Source: Eubacterium sp. An11 (GTDB lineage: Bacteria; Bacillota; Clostridia; Lachnospirales; Lachnospiraceae). From it: a stretch of 64,000 nucleotides of DNA. The notes beneath the pieces are model-generated. The model searched no databases and was not told where the DNA came from. It was given only the letters and a program-made list of their open reading frames with translations. The stretch spans positions 310,001-374,000 of the forward strand of contig NZ_NFLV01000001.1 in assembly GCF_002161065.1 (NCBI RefSeq), in the 5' to 3' direction. Both the position numbers and the translations under genes were made by a program. Below, one piece after another: positions 1-8,951 of the stretch (position 1 is the stretch's first letter; every line of letters begins with the position of its first letter).

Positions 1-1
1 C

Positions 2-403
2 AGTCCCAGCGAGCTGGTGGCCCGGGTCAAAGCGCATATCAATATCCATGAACGCCTGAAAAAAAATAATGAAAGTCCCGACCGGAAAGCTTTTGAGAAA
101 GGCAGTATCCAGGCGGGCAAGCTGAAGATCCTTCCGCTGTCCAGACAGGTTTTTGTGGGAGACAGAGAAGTGGAGCTTGCCAATAAAGAATTTGAGCTTC
201 TGTATTTCCTGGCGTCCAATCCGAATATTGTATTTTCTAAAGATACTCTGTTTGACCGTATCTGGGGCATGGACGCCATCGGAGATACGGCGACGGTGGC
301 GGTGCATATCAACCGCATCCGTGAAAAGATCGGTCCGGACGAGGAAACACTCAAACTCATTGAAACTGTCTGGGGAGCCGGATACCGGTTCCGCCAGAAA
401 TAA
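2..403 (+). CDS. OmpR/PhoB-family response regulator, C-terminal part (partial)
   Basis: The gene enters from outside the window; base 2 is the first complete codon and 133 residues remain. The first residues (SPSELVARVKAHI) match the end of a receiver domain, and the rest is an OmpR/PhoB winged-helix DNA-binding domain with LANKEFELLYFLASNP (helix 1), DTATVAVHINRIREKIG (recognition helix region) and WGAGYRF (C-terminal hairpin). It would bind promoter DNA when phosphorylated by a sensor kinase. No kinase follows, so a partner is probably upstream, outside the window. The phosphoacceptor aspartate is not in view, and the target genes cannot be deduced. Confidence 0.9.
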   Translation, partial: SPSELVARVKAHINIHERLKKNNESPDRKAFEKGSIQAGKLKILPLSRQVFVGDREVELANKEFELLYFLASNPNIVFSKDTLFDRIWGMDAIGDTATVAVHINRIREKIGPDEETLKLIETVWGAGYRFRQK

Positions 404-628
404 AAACGGTTCAAAATTTCCGGGAGGCAGAGAAAAGGAACTGTAAAATATTTCCTATAGAGCAGATAGAGTTTATGAAAAGTTTATTTTTCCTTTATAG
501 GGAGTTGAATGATGGCCTATATAATGGCATCATCAAAACAAGACAGGAGCATACAATAAAGTTCAGAAGAACAGAAATGTCGTGGCAAAACTGTTCGTAC
601 GAAACAAAAACAACAAGGAGGAAAAATT

Positions 629-1348
629 ATGAGTAAGAAAAAAATTTTTGCAGGATTGTTGACAACGACAATGGCGGCGGCTATATTAGTGACGGCAGCG
701 GTTCCGGCCAGTGCAGCCCTTCCGCCGCAGGGAATGAGAGTCGAAGGAGCCGGCTCCGTACGGGTGGGAAGGACCATTGAACTGGACACGGATATTTATC
801 CGGATGATGATCTGGTGAGCAGCTGGAACATCGTGTGGAAGAGTAAGAAACCTTCCGTGGTAAAAGTTCTCAACAAGAGAGGCGAAGATACCCGGGTGAA
901 GGGACTGAAAGCCGGAAAGGCCAAGATTGTTGTTAAGATCAAGGGAACCAATATCAAGGCAACAAAGACCATCACTGTAAAGAAAAATGTATCTGCTTCC
1001 AGTGAATCCGCTTCCGATAAGAAGAAGCTCAACAAGTACAAAAAGAAAATCAAAAAGATCAGAAAGCAGATCGCGAAGACGGCGGTTCCGGCAACGGCAG
1101 CGGAGCGCAGGGCTGTTTACCTGAAGTTTGAAAGTAAGTTAAATAAGCTGGACCGCAAGATTGATGTGATCAACGACCGCTGGGATGACCGCTGGGGAAG
1201 CACTGCACGTTCCATGGAAAGAGCAGTGGATGTCGCTGAGAACTATCTGGAAAGTGTAGAGGATTATCTGGAGCACAGATTTGACTGGAATGATGATCGT
1301 TACGACGATGACCGTTACGACGACGATCGTTATGACTGGGATGATTAA
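629..1348 (+). CDS. Secreted Big_2-like protein with Asp-rich C-terminal tail (paralogue 1)
   Basis: This 239-residue protein starts at an ATG behind a strong AGGAGG site. Residues 1-29 form a Sec signal peptide ending near PASAA. Residues ~35-117 resemble a bacterial Ig-like Big_2 domain (VWKSKKPSVVKV and LKAGKAKIVVKI are typical). A Lys-rich helical stretch (~125-160) and an amphipathic region with DRWDDRWGS (~185) follow. The end is a repeated acidic tail, DDRYDDDRYDDDRYDWDD. There is no LPXTG, lipobox or transmembrane anchor, so it is probably secreted or held by charge. The next gene is a paralogue with the same order of parts. Cation or surface binding by the tail is an inference; the function is unknown. 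Confidence 0.8.
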   Translation: MSKKKIFAGLLTTTMAAAILVTAAVPASAALPPQGMRVEGAGSVRVGRTIELDTDIYPDDDLVSSWNIVWKSKKPSVVKVLNKRGEDTRVKGLKAGKAKIVVKIKGTNIKATKTITVKKNVSASSESASDKKKLNKYKKKIKKIRKQIAKTAVPATAAERRAVYLKFESKLNKLDRKIDVINDRWDDRWGSTARSMERAVDVAENYLESVEDYLEHRFDWNDDRYDDDRYDDDRYDWDD

Positions 1349-1471
1349 TGACGGTTTACATGGAAATGGTTCCCATTGACCATGGAGAGTGTGGCACATA
1401 TTGTAAATTGTGACACCGATTGGAAAAAGAGAAACGTTTTATGACACAGGAAAACAAGAGGGAGGAAAAAT

Positions 1472-2362
1472 ATGAAGAAAAAAGTATTGGCAGGCGCGCT
1501 TACCTTTGCCGCAGCAGCGGCCGTTATGCTGACAGTGAACACAGACACGGAGGCAGCATCACGGAGAATCTATATTGACGGCTCCAGAACCGCCTGGGTG
1601 GGACGGACCATCGAGCTGGATGTGGACGGAGCGTTCAATGATGATTATATCAGAGACAGCAGGATCGTCTGGAAAAGCAGCAAGCCGTCTGTGGCAAAGG
1701 TGATCCGCAAAAGAGGCGACGATACGAGAATCAAGGCGCGTAAGGCAGGAACTGCAAAGATTACTGTCCGCATACAGGGAACCAGCCTGAAGGCAACCAT
1801 GAAGCTTAAGGTGAAGAAGACATCCCATGCGTCCCGCAAATGGAATACTTCCAAAGGAAGTAATTCCGATACTAAAAAGCTGGCAAAATACAGAAAGCAG
1901 ATCAAAAAGATTTTCAGGCAGATCAAAAAGGTCAACTGGAATGTCGGAGCCAGCCAGCGCAGAAATCTGTATTATACTTATGCAAGACAGCTGAAGGTCA
2001 TCGACCATAAGCTGGACAGATTGAATGATAAGTGGGATGACCGCTGGGGATGGACCGCCGAGAGAATGGATGACGCCATCGACCGCGTGGAAGATTATCT
2101 GGATGATGTGGAAGATTATCTGGAAGACCGGTTTGACTGGGATGATGACTGGGACGACTGGGGAGATGACGACGACTGGGATGAACATGACGACGACCGC
2201 TGGACCGGTAATAAAGTAAGTTATCCGGGAAATAACTCCGGAAATCATCAGTGGAATAATGATCGGCATGAGTCCTGGAATGACGATGACGACGATGATG
2301 ATGATGATCCGGACGGAGAAGATCATCCTTTTGACAGCGACGACTGGGATGATGAAGACTGA
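1472..2362 (+). CDS. Secreted Big_2-like protein with Asp-rich C-terminal tail (paralogue 2)
   Basis: This 296-residue paralogue of the preceding gene lies 123 bases downstream behind its own GGAGG site. It has a signal peptide (~1-28), a Big_2-like domain (~33-115: VWKSSKPSVAKV, RKAGTAKITVRI), a basic helical part, and DKWDDRWGWTAERMDDAID (~185-205), which matches DRWDDRWGSTARSMERAVD in the first copy. Its tail is longer, about 85 residues of Asp, Trp, Gly, His and Asn, including a run of nine consecutive Asp (~270-278). The two genes probably arose by tandem duplication and are likely co-transcribed, since a clear terminator lies only after this one. No cell-wall anchor is visible. Function unknown. 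Confidence 0.8.
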   Translation: MKKKVLAGALTFAAAAAVMLTVNTDTEAASRRIYIDGSRTAWVGRTIELDVDGAFNDDYIRDSRIVWKSSKPSVAKVIRKRGDDTRIKARKAGTAKITVRIQGTSLKATMKLKVKKTSHASRKWNTSKGSNSDTKKLAKYRKQIKKIFRQIKKVNWNVGASQRRNLYYTYARQLKVIDHKLDRLNDKWDDRWGWTAERMDDAIDRVEDYLDDVEDYLEDRFDWDDDWDDWGDDDDWDEHDDDRWTGNKVSYPGNNSGNHQWNNDRHESWNDDDDDDDDDPDGEDHPFDSDDWDDED

Positions 2363-2512
2363 GAAGACCAGTGGGATGAGAGGGATTGATTCTTTCTATA
2401 GCGCGGGAATCATCCGGTGCCAGATGAGAAAGATGTCCCTTTATATAAAAAAAGATGTTTTGTTGTTCTTTCGGGCATAATGACGAATGTGTAAAGCATG
2501 GAAATAGCTGCA

Positions 2513-2552
2513 GGAACCAGGATTCTTTTACAGATGTCCTGGTTCTTTTTTT
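2513..2552 (+). terminator. Rho-independent terminator after the Asp-rich pair
   Basis: GAACCAGGA pairs with TCCTGGTTC around a 14-base loop and is followed by seven T residues. It ends transcription of the two secreted-protein genes and separates them from trkA. The rest of the 333-base gap (2363-2695) holds no gene that I can support. Confidence 0.85.
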
Positions 2553-2625
2553 GTTTTATAAAGTTTTGTTTATTTTTCATTAGAAAACAGGATATTTCTT
2601 GTTCTTTAATGATATTTTTTTTGCA

Positions 2626-2654
2626 TTGAGTCTTTCCTGCTTTCGTTGTATAAT
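2626..2654 (+). promoter_or_regulatory. Probable sigma-A promoter of trkA-trkH
   Basis: TTGAGT (2626-2631) and TATAAT (2649-2654) are separated by exactly 17 bases and lie about 40 bases upstream of the trkA start, downstream of the preceding terminator. Confidence 0.7.
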
Positions 2655-2695
2655 CTCAGGGAACTATATTAAGAACAACATAGGAGGATTGCAGA

Positions 2696-4084
2696 ATGTT
2701 CGGGAAGAAAAGTTCTGTGAGGAGGGGACTAAAGATCATCATTGTCGGCTGTGGAAAGGTCGGCGTGACTTTGGTGGAACAGTTATCCAAAGAAGGGCAT
2801 GACATCACTATTGTGGATAAAAATGCCGAAAAAATACAGGAGATCGCCAACTTTTATGACATCATGGGACTGGCGGGCAACGGAGCCAGTTTCAGTGTGC
2901 AGATGGAAGCGGGGATTGAGGAAGCGGATCTGCTCATTGCTGTGACAGAGTCCGATGAGCTGAACCTGCTTTGCTGTACTGTGGCAAAACAGGTCGGTGA
3001 CTGTGCGGCCATCGCCAGAGTGCGTACGCCGGATTACAGCCAGGAAGCGGCCTACCTCCGGGAAAAGCTTGGTTTGGCTATGATCATCAATCCGGAGCTG
3101 GAGGCAGCCAGGGAGGCAGCCCGTATCCTGTTCCTGCCGTCGGCGCTGGAGGCGCATTCCTTTGCCCGTGGCCAGGCGGAACTGATCAAATTTGCTGTGC
3201 CGGAAGATAATATTCTTGACGGAATGACCATCGCTCAGATGGGAGAGAAGCTGGCGTCGGAAGTGCTGGTCTGCGCGGTGGAAAGAGGAAAGAAAGTCTA
3301 TATCCCTGACGGAAATTTTCAGATCGTCAAAGGGGATATTCTTTCGTTTGTCGCTCCGAGAAAAAGGACAAAACCGTTCTTAAAACAGATTGGTTTTCAG
3401 ACAAACCAGGTGGCAAATACACTGATCATCGGGGGCGGAAAGGCGGCATTCTATCTGGCCAAACAGCTGATCCGTGTGGGCATTTCCGTAAAGATCATTG
3501 AACAGGACAAGGCCCGCTGTGAGGAACTCAGCGTACTTCTGCCGGAGGCAGTCATTATCAACGGAGACGGAACCGATCAGGAGCTTCTGGAGGAAGAGGG
3601 CATTTCCTGGGTGGAATCCTTTGTGCCGCTCACGGGTATTGACGAGGAGAATATTCTGCTGACGCTGTATGCAAGGCAGGTGTCAAACGCGAAGGTGATC
3701 ACGAAGATCAACCGGATCACCTTTAAAGAAGTGATTAATGGACTGGATCTGGGCAGCGTGATTTATCCACGTTATATTACATCAGAAGCTATCATCGCCT
3801 ATGTCCGTGCCAAGAAAAATTCCATGGACAGTAACATAGAGTCTCTTTACCATATGTATGATTCTCAGGTGGAGGCCATTGAGTTCCGGGTAGATACTCC
3901 GTCGGCGGTGACAGATGTGCCGTTGAAGGATCTCTCTTTAAAGAAGAATCTGCTGGTTTCCTGTATTTACCGTGAAGGAAAAATACGGATTCCAAGCGGT
4001 CAGGATTGCATCCATGTGGGTGACGCAGTGCTGGTGGTTACAACAAACACAGGATTTGAAGATATACAGGATATTTTACTTTAG
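2696..4084 (+). CDS. trkA: Trk system potassium uptake protein TrkA (NAD-binding gating subunit)
   Basis: This 462-residue cytoplasmic protein has the tandem RCK layout of TrkA: a first Rossmann domain (IIIVGCGKVGVTLVEQL, ~14-30) with its RCK_C part, and a second (TLIIGGGKAAFYLAKQL, ~241) with its RCK_C part near the end. The G-x-G-x-x-G/A nucleotide loops are visible in both, so NAD(H) or ATP binding is expected. It gates the TrkH channel encoded 11 bases downstream; the two form an operon. The length is normal for the family. The start ATG has GGAGG eight bases upstream. Confidence 0.95.
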   Translation: MFGKKSSVRRGLKIIIVGCGKVGVTLVEQLSKEGHDITIVDKNAEKIQEIANFYDIMGLAGNGASFSVQMEAGIEEADLLIAVTESDELNLLCCTVAKQVGDCAAIARVRTPDYSQEAAYLREKLGLAMIINPELEAAREAARILFLPSALEAHSFARGQAELIKFAVPEDNILDGMTIAQMGEKLASEVLVCAVERGKKVYIPDGNFQIVKGDILSFVAPRKRTKPFLKQIGFQTNQVANTLIIGGGKAAFYLAKQLIRVGISVKIIEQDKARCEELSVLLPEAVIINGDGTDQELLEEEGISWVESFVPLTGIDEENILLTLYARQVSNAKVITKINRITFKEVINGLDLGSVIYPRYITSEAIIAYVRAKKNSMDSNIESLYHMYDSQVEAIEFRVDTPSAVTDVPLKDLSLKKNLLVSCIYREGKIRIPSGQDCIHVGDAVLVVTTNTGFEDIQDILL

Positions 4085-4095
4085 CGGAGGGCATC

Positions 4096-5577
4096 ATGAA
4101 TACATCAATGATTCGGTACATTTTGGGACAGGTGCTCAGGATCGAAGGTCTTTTGATGCTCCTGCCCTGTATTGTGGCAGTTATTTATCAGGAGAAGGAA
4201 GGCTTTGTCATTCTCGGGGTGGCCGCCCTGTGTTTCTTCCTGGGAACAGCGGCGACCATCCGGAAACCGAAAAGTCAGATCTTTTATTTAAAGGAAGGTT
4301 GTGTGGCGACGGCGTTAAGCTGGATCGTCATGAGTATCTTTGGCTGTCTTCCTTTTTATCTGTCGGGGGAGATTCCATCCTTTGTGGATGCGATGTTTGA
4401 GACGATTTCCGGATTTACCACCACCGGTTCCAGTATTCTGACCGATGTGGAGGCCATGTCCAGATCGGTCAATTTCTGGAGATGTTTTACCCACTGGATC
4501 GGCGGTATGGGCGTTCTGGTCTTCCTGCTGGCGGTGATCCCGCTGAGCGGAGGTTCGCACATCAATCTGATGCGGGCGGAGAGCCCGGGACCATCGGTGG
4601 GCAAACTGGTGCCGAAGATTAAATACACGGCGAGGATTCTGTATATTATTTACGTGGGGATGACCCTGGTGCAGATCGTGCTCCTTCTGATCGGACATAT
4701 GCCTTTATACGACGCCCTGACCATTACATTTGGAACGGCGGGAACCGGAGGCTTTGCCATCAAGGGTGACAGCATAGCAGGATATTCTTCCTATCTGCAG
4801 TGGGTGATCACCATTTTTATGATTTTGTTTGGCGTGAATTTTAACGCTTACTATCTGATTTTATTCCGGAAGTTTAAAAAGGCTGCCGCCATGGAAGAGG
4901 TGCGATATTACTTCCTGGTTATCATCGCGGCGACGGCGTTTATCACCTGGTCTCTTTGCCGGACAGCCATGGGATTTGCCGAGGCGTTAAAGCATGCGGC
5001 CTTTCAGGTGGCATCCATCATCACCACCACAGGATTTGCCACCACGGACTTTAATTACTGGTCGAAAAGCTGTCAGACGGTGCTTGTCATCCTGATGTTC
5101 ATCGGCGCCTGCGCCGGCAGCACCGGCGGCGGTATCAAGGTATCCCGGTTTGTGCTGCTCATAAAGACGGTGAAAAAAGAGCTGACTTCTTATATTCACC
5201 CGAAGAGTATCAAGAAGATCCAGGTGGATGGCAAACCGGTGGAACACGAGGTTGTCCGTTCCACGAATGTATATTTTATTACTTTTATGATTCTGTTTGT
5301 GGTTTCTGTTTTTCTGGTATCTCTGGAAGGCCAGGACCTGGTGACCACATTTACGGCTGTGGCTACAGCCATCAACAACGTGGGTCCCGGTCTTGCCAAG
5401 GTAGGTCCTATGGAGAATTTTGCCCATCTGACAGATTTAACGAAAGTCGTGCTCATGTTTGATATGCTGGCCGGCAGGCTGGAACTGTTTCCTCTGTTGA
5501 TCCTGTTCCATCCATCGTTGTGGAAGGATGCGTTAAAGCAGGGCATCGGAAAAGTAAAACATCAGCCGGACAGATAG
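4096..5577 (+). CDS. trkH: Trk potassium uptake channel subunit TrkH
   Basis: This 493-residue integral membrane protein has the repeated membrane-pore-membrane pattern of TrkH/KtrB. Selectivity-loop segments are visible as SGFTTTGSS (~107), GTAGTGGF (~214), ITTTGFATTD (~312) and NNVGPGL (~430). It would import K+ together with TrkA, whose gene ends 11 bases upstream; the GGAGG site sits in the gap. The length is typical for TrkH. No c-di-AMP riboswitch or other leader is apparent upstream of the operon. Confidence 0.95.
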   Translation: MNTSMIRYILGQVLRIEGLLMLLPCIVAVIYQEKEGFVILGVAALCFFLGTAATIRKPKSQIFYLKEGCVATALSWIVMSIFGCLPFYLSGEIPSFVDAMFETISGFTTTGSSILTDVEAMSRSVNFWRCFTHWIGGMGVLVFLLAVIPLSGGSHINLMRAESPGPSVGKLVPKIKYTARILYIIYVGMTLVQIVLLLIGHMPLYDALTITFGTAGTGGFAIKGDSIAGYSSYLQWVITIFMILFGVNFNAYYLILFRKFKKAAAMEEVRYYFLVIIAATAFITWSLCRTAMGFAEALKHAAFQVASIITTTGFATTDFNYWSKSCQTVLVILMFIGACAGSTGGGIKVSRFVLLIKTVKKELTSYIHPKSIKKIQVDGKPVEHEVVRSTNVYFITFMILFVVSVFLVSLEGQDLVTTFTAVATAINNVGPGLAKVGPMENFAHLTDLTKVVLMFDMLAGRLELFPLLILFHPSLWKDALKQGIGKVKHQPDR

Positions 5578-5638
5578 ACCGGCAGAGGACTGAGGGGAGA
5601 ACTCTTTTGTGGACGGCAAAACAGAAAGGAAGGATCCG

Positions 5639-6415
5639 ATGACAGAAAAAACAGGAAAGAGAGTGCGGTATCAGATTCTGGATGAACTGCGGGGACTGGT
5701 CTTCCTCAGTATGGTGCTCTACCACGGAATGTGGGATCTGGTCTATATGTTTGGATATGAGGCGCAGTGGTATCAGGGAACTGCCGGATATATATGGCAG
5801 CAGAGTATCTGCTGGTCTTTCATCCTTCTGTCTGGTTTCTGCTGGACATTTGGCCGGAAAAAATACAGACATGCCGGTCTGGTATTCGGCGGCGGACTGC
5901 TGGTGACTCTGGTCACCTGCGTGTTCCTGCCGGAAGACCGGGTAATATTCGGGGTTCTGACCCTGCTGGGAACAGCTGCCTTTGTCACGACGCTGCTGCA
6001 GCCTGTTCTTTCCCGGTGCCGTCCGGTGCCGGGACTTGTGGTCAGTGCCCTTCTTTTTGTACTCGCAAGAAATGTGAACCAGGGGTTTCTCGGTTTTGAA
6101 GGATGGCGTTTGCTGCGTCTGCCGGAAGGCTGGTATCAGAATCTTGCCACGACATTCTTTGGTTTTCCCCCGGAAAATTTTTATTCCACGGATTACTTTT
6201 CTCTGATTCCCTGGCTGTTTTTATATTTGAGCGGTTATTTTCTGTACCGGTGTGTCCTGAAGCGGCGGGAAGCGGAAAAGCTTCTCTCTTTTCTGGAAAA
6301 GGGGAGGATTCCCCTGCTGCGGTGGATCGGACAGCACAGCCTTTTGCTTTATCTGCTGCATCAGCCGGTGATTTTTGTACTGCTTCAGCTGCTGCAGGTA
6401 CTATTTTACAGATAG
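5639..6415 (+). CDS. DUF1624/heparan-alpha-glucosaminide acetyltransferase-like membrane protein
   Basis: A polytopic membrane protein of about 258 residues. The N-terminus (QILDELRGLVFLSMVLYHGMWDL) has the start expected of DUF1624/YeiB-type proteins, with an invariant-looking D-E-x-R-G and a membrane histidine. About seven hydrophobic segments follow, and the last (HSLLLYLLHQPVIFVLL) is also typical. Such proteins are thought to move acyl groups across the membrane, but the substrate here is unknown. The ATG at 5639 is chosen over an upstream GTG at 5609 because AAAGGAAGG sits at the right distance. It lies 61 bases after trkH and may be co-transcribed. Confidence 0.75.
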   Translation: MTEKTGKRVRYQILDELRGLVFLSMVLYHGMWDLVYMFGYEAQWYQGTAGYIWQQSICWSFILLSGFCWTFGRKKYRHAGLVFGGGLLVTLVTCVFLPEDRVIFGVLTLLGTAAFVTTLLQPVLSRCRPVPGLVVSALLFVLARNVNQGFLGFEGWRLLRLPEGWYQNLATTFFGFPPENFYSTDYFSLIPWLFLYLSGYFLYRCVLKRREAEKLLSFLEKGRIPLLRWIGQHSLLLYLLHQPVIFVLLQLLQVLFYR

Positions 6416-6477
6416 AAATCATGGGATTTTAGTGTATAATAGAGATAAAGAAGCACAGGACAGGGGGAGATGGAAAT

Positions 6478-8742
6478 ATGAATGAGAAAATGACACGTTT
6501 GCAGATAAAAAAGATGGTGAAACTGATCATTGGAGTTGTCTTTATCATGGTGATCATCACAGGTTTTCTCATTTATTCTCTCTCACAGACGATGAATGAT
6601 TCTGCGAGAAAGCAGATGACCATTGAGACAGAAGAATATAAGAACAGGATTAATAAACAGATTGAGTCGGATTTTCAGAGCCTGGATACGCTGGCGAGTT
6701 TTTTTACCAGCGAAATGATCGAGGACAGGGATTCTTTTGCCCGGCGGCTGGATACGTCCAACAAACAGAATAATTTTCGGACCATGGCATTTTTTTACGG
6801 GAATGGCAGCGGTATTGTATCCACACTGGGACTGGGTGTGAAGAAGAATATGAGTTATAAAGATCTCAATGAGGCGGTTCATCCGGTGATCGAGAAGGCT
6901 TTTGAGGGTGAGAAGAGTGTGTCACGCCTTTTTAAAAGCGACGCCATCGACGGGAGAGTTTTCGCTTACGCCATTCCGGTCTACATTGACGGTGAGCTGA
7001 GCGGCGTGCTGATGGCCAGTGATCAGATTGAGATTTTTTCAGATATCATCAACGGCAATACAGTTCTTGGAGGAAACGGATATCTGCATATGGTCGGCAC
7101 GGAGGGAAATTTCCTGGTCCGGTCTCAGAATTCTGTGGTAAAAGAAAAAATATCAAATATTTTTGACGGGCCGTACTTTGATCCGGATGAAGTGGATGTG
7201 TTAAAGCAGGAAATGAAAGACCAGAAGAAGGTGTTTTCCTCTTTTATGTACGAGGGAGAGCGGTATCAGGTCCTTCTGGATCCGGTAGGGTTAAACGGCT
7301 GGTATCTGTTGTGTGTCGATACTCTTCAGGACAGCAACTCGTCCATTTATCCTGTGCTGGGAATCATGGGCGTGGCGCTTGTCGGTGTGGCCCTGATCAT
7401 TTTGTTTCTGCTCATCTACGGATTCCGTATGGTGCAGAGGAATAACCGGGAGCTCTGGCATCGGGCTTATCATGATTCTCTCACGGGAGCCAAAAATCTT
7501 CCTTATTTCAATCAGGAGCTGGCAAAGCGGCTGATGGAGGGCCGGAAATTGTCGGTGGCGGCTCTGAATATCCATCAGTTTAAATTTATCAATGAGATTT
7601 TCGGCAGAGAATACGGGGATACACTTCTTAGAGAAGTGAAGGAAGTTCTGGATCAGAAAATGAGAGAAGGGGAATTCTTTGCCAGAGACAAGGCGGATCT
7701 CTTTTATCTGTGTCTCCTGGACACAGACCGGGAGCAGATTCTGACAAGGCTGCAGGATATCATGAGCGCCATTGTCAATATTTCCAGTCATCATCACAAT
7801 AACTATCAGATTCTTCTTTACTGTGGAGTAGCGTCCAACGAGGAGAATAACAAAGATGTGACACCGCTGATGACCCATGTAATGTTTGCCCTGACCACGG
7901 CGAAAGGATCTTATCAGAATAATGTCTGGTTTTACGATTCTGATCTGCACGAGAAAGAAAAGAAAGAAAACTACGTGGAAAGTCACATGCATCAGGCTCT
8001 GCGGGACGGAGAATTTCAATTCTATCTGCAGCCGAAGGTTGATCTTAGGACAGGGCAGCTGAAGGGCGCTGAGGCGCTGGTACGATGGGTGAAAGCGGAT
8101 GGCTCCATGATCTATCCGGATGAATTTATTCCGCTTTTTGAACAGAATGGTTTTTGTACGAAGCTTGATCGTTATATGGTGGAATGTGCCTGCCGGCAGA
8201 TTCGCCAGTGGATGAATGAGGGCACGGAGCCGGTGGGGATTTCGGTCAATCAGTCGAAACTTCTTTTTTATGAAAATGATTACATTACGACCTTGACGAA
8301 TCTGATTCAGAAATACGATATCCCCGGCAATCTCATTACGCTGGAGATTCTCGAAGGACTGGCGGCGGATCATGTGGATGAACTGAATCATAAGATTTCT
8401 TTGCTGCAGGAGCAGGGATTTCGCATCTCCATGGATGATTTTGGAAGCGGTTATTCTTCGCTCAACATTCTCGGCAACCTTCATATCGATGAACTGAAGC
8501 TGGACCGGGGATTTCTCATGGAAGTCAGCGATGGCAGGGATGCCCGGGCCCGCATTATCATGGAACAGATCGTGCAGCTGACCAGACGTCTTCAGATTTC
8601 CACGGTGGTGGAAGGTGTGGAGACCGAGGAAAACGAAAAGCTGTGTTCTGATATGGGCTGCGATCTGGGGCAGGGATACTATTACAGCAGGCCGATACCG
8701 AGGGAGGAGTTTAACCGTAAATACATGGAACAGGTACAGTGA
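6478..8742 (+). CDS. Membrane sensor with degenerate GGDEF and intact EAL domain (c-di-GMP phosphodiesterase)
   Basis: 754 residues: a transmembrane helix (~12-34), an extracellular Cache-like sensor region (~40-285), a second transmembrane helix (~293-317), a GGDEF-like domain (~335-490) and an EAL domain (~505-750). The GGDEF signature position reads ARDKADLFYL, so cyclase activity is very unlikely. The EAL domain keeps GAEALVRW, the Asn of SVNQSK, LEILEG, MDDFGSGYSSL, LKLDRGF and VVEGVETEEN, so it should hydrolyse c-di-GMP in response to an external signal. A TATAAT-like box lies near 6434 with a weak -35. No chemotaxis or pilus gene is nearby. Confidence 0.92.
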   Translation: MNEKMTRLQIKKMVKLIIGVVFIMVIITGFLIYSLSQTMNDSARKQMTIETEEYKNRINKQIESDFQSLDTLASFFTSEMIEDRDSFARRLDTSNKQNNFRTMAFFYGNGSGIVSTLGLGVKKNMSYKDLNEAVHPVIEKAFEGEKSVSRLFKSDAIDGRVFAYAIPVYIDGELSGVLMASDQIEIFSDIINGNTVLGGNGYLHMVGTEGNFLVRSQNSVVKEKISNIFDGPYFDPDEVDVLKQEMKDQKKVFSSFMYEGERYQVLLDPVGLNGWYLLCVDTLQDSNSSIYPVLGIMGVALVGVALIILFLLIYGFRMVQRNNRELWHRAYHDSLTGAKNLPYFNQELAKRLMEGRKLSVAALNIHQFKFINEIFGREYGDTLLREVKEVLDQKMREGEFFARDKADLFYLCLLDTDREQILTRLQDIMSAIVNISSHHHNNYQILLYCGVASNEENNKDVTPLMTHVMFALTTAKGSYQNNVWFYDSDLHEKEKKENYVESHMHQALRDGEFQFYLQPKVDLRTGQLKGAEALVRWVKADGSMIYPDEFIPLFEQNGFCTKLDRYMVECACRQIRQWMNEGTEPVGISVNQSKLLFYENDYITTLTNLIQKYDIPGNLITLEILEGLAADHVDELNHKISLLQEQGFRISMDDFGSGYSSLNILGNLHIDELKLDRGFLMEVSDGRDARARIIMEQIVQLTRRLQISTVVEGVETEENEKLCSDMGCDLGQGYYYSRPIPREEFNRKYMEQVQ

Positions 8743-8828
8743 AACCGGAGAAAGCCAGGTGCGGCAAAGGCAGCGGCACAGCCAATGAAAAGGGTTGGCG
8801 GGCAGAGTCAAAGCGAAAGTTAAAAAAA

Positions 8829-8857
8829 TTGACACAAAAATAATGATATGCTAGAAT
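8829..8857 (+). promoter_or_regulatory. Strong promoter of the MATE leader transcript
   Basis: TTGACA (8829-8834) and TAGAAT (8852-8857) are 17 bases apart. Transcription would start near 8864, about 220 bases before the MATE gene, so the transcript has a long leader that must pass the terminator at 8902-8951. Confidence 0.75.
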
Positions 8858-8901
8858 AGTGACACTTGCCCGGAGGGTAAATCATTCGGTGGAAATGAGG
8901 A

Positions 8902-8951
8902 GCTGGATAAAGGCACGGACTGAGATGTCTGTACTTTATCCGGCTTTTTTT
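8902..8951 (+). terminator. Leader terminator (possible attenuator) upstream of the MATE gene
   Basis: GCTGGATAAAG (8902-8912) pairs with CTTTATCCGGC (8934-8944), extended inwards by GGAC/GTCT pairing, and is followed by seven T residues. It lies 40 bases after the predicted transcription start and 130 bases before the MATE ATG, the position expected of an attenuator. I recognise no known riboswitch class in the leader. The rest of the 341-base gap (8743-9083) holds only this leader. Confidence 0.7.

Noticed and set aside
1559-2326. Long open frame opposite the second Asp-rich gene
   Set aside because: It is the mirror of GAT/GAC-rich codons (Ile/Val-rich in reverse); no ribosome site and the plus-strand gene is clearly real.
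7291-8835. 514-codon frame on the minus strand opposite the GGDEF/EAL gene
   Set aside because: Antisense shadow of a conserved gene with all catalytic motifs; no family similarity in the reverse product.
8902-8951. CTGAGA in the MATE leader hairpin, recalling a TPP riboswitch
   Set aside because: The other conserved TPP elements are missing, and the bases are the loop of a terminator stem.
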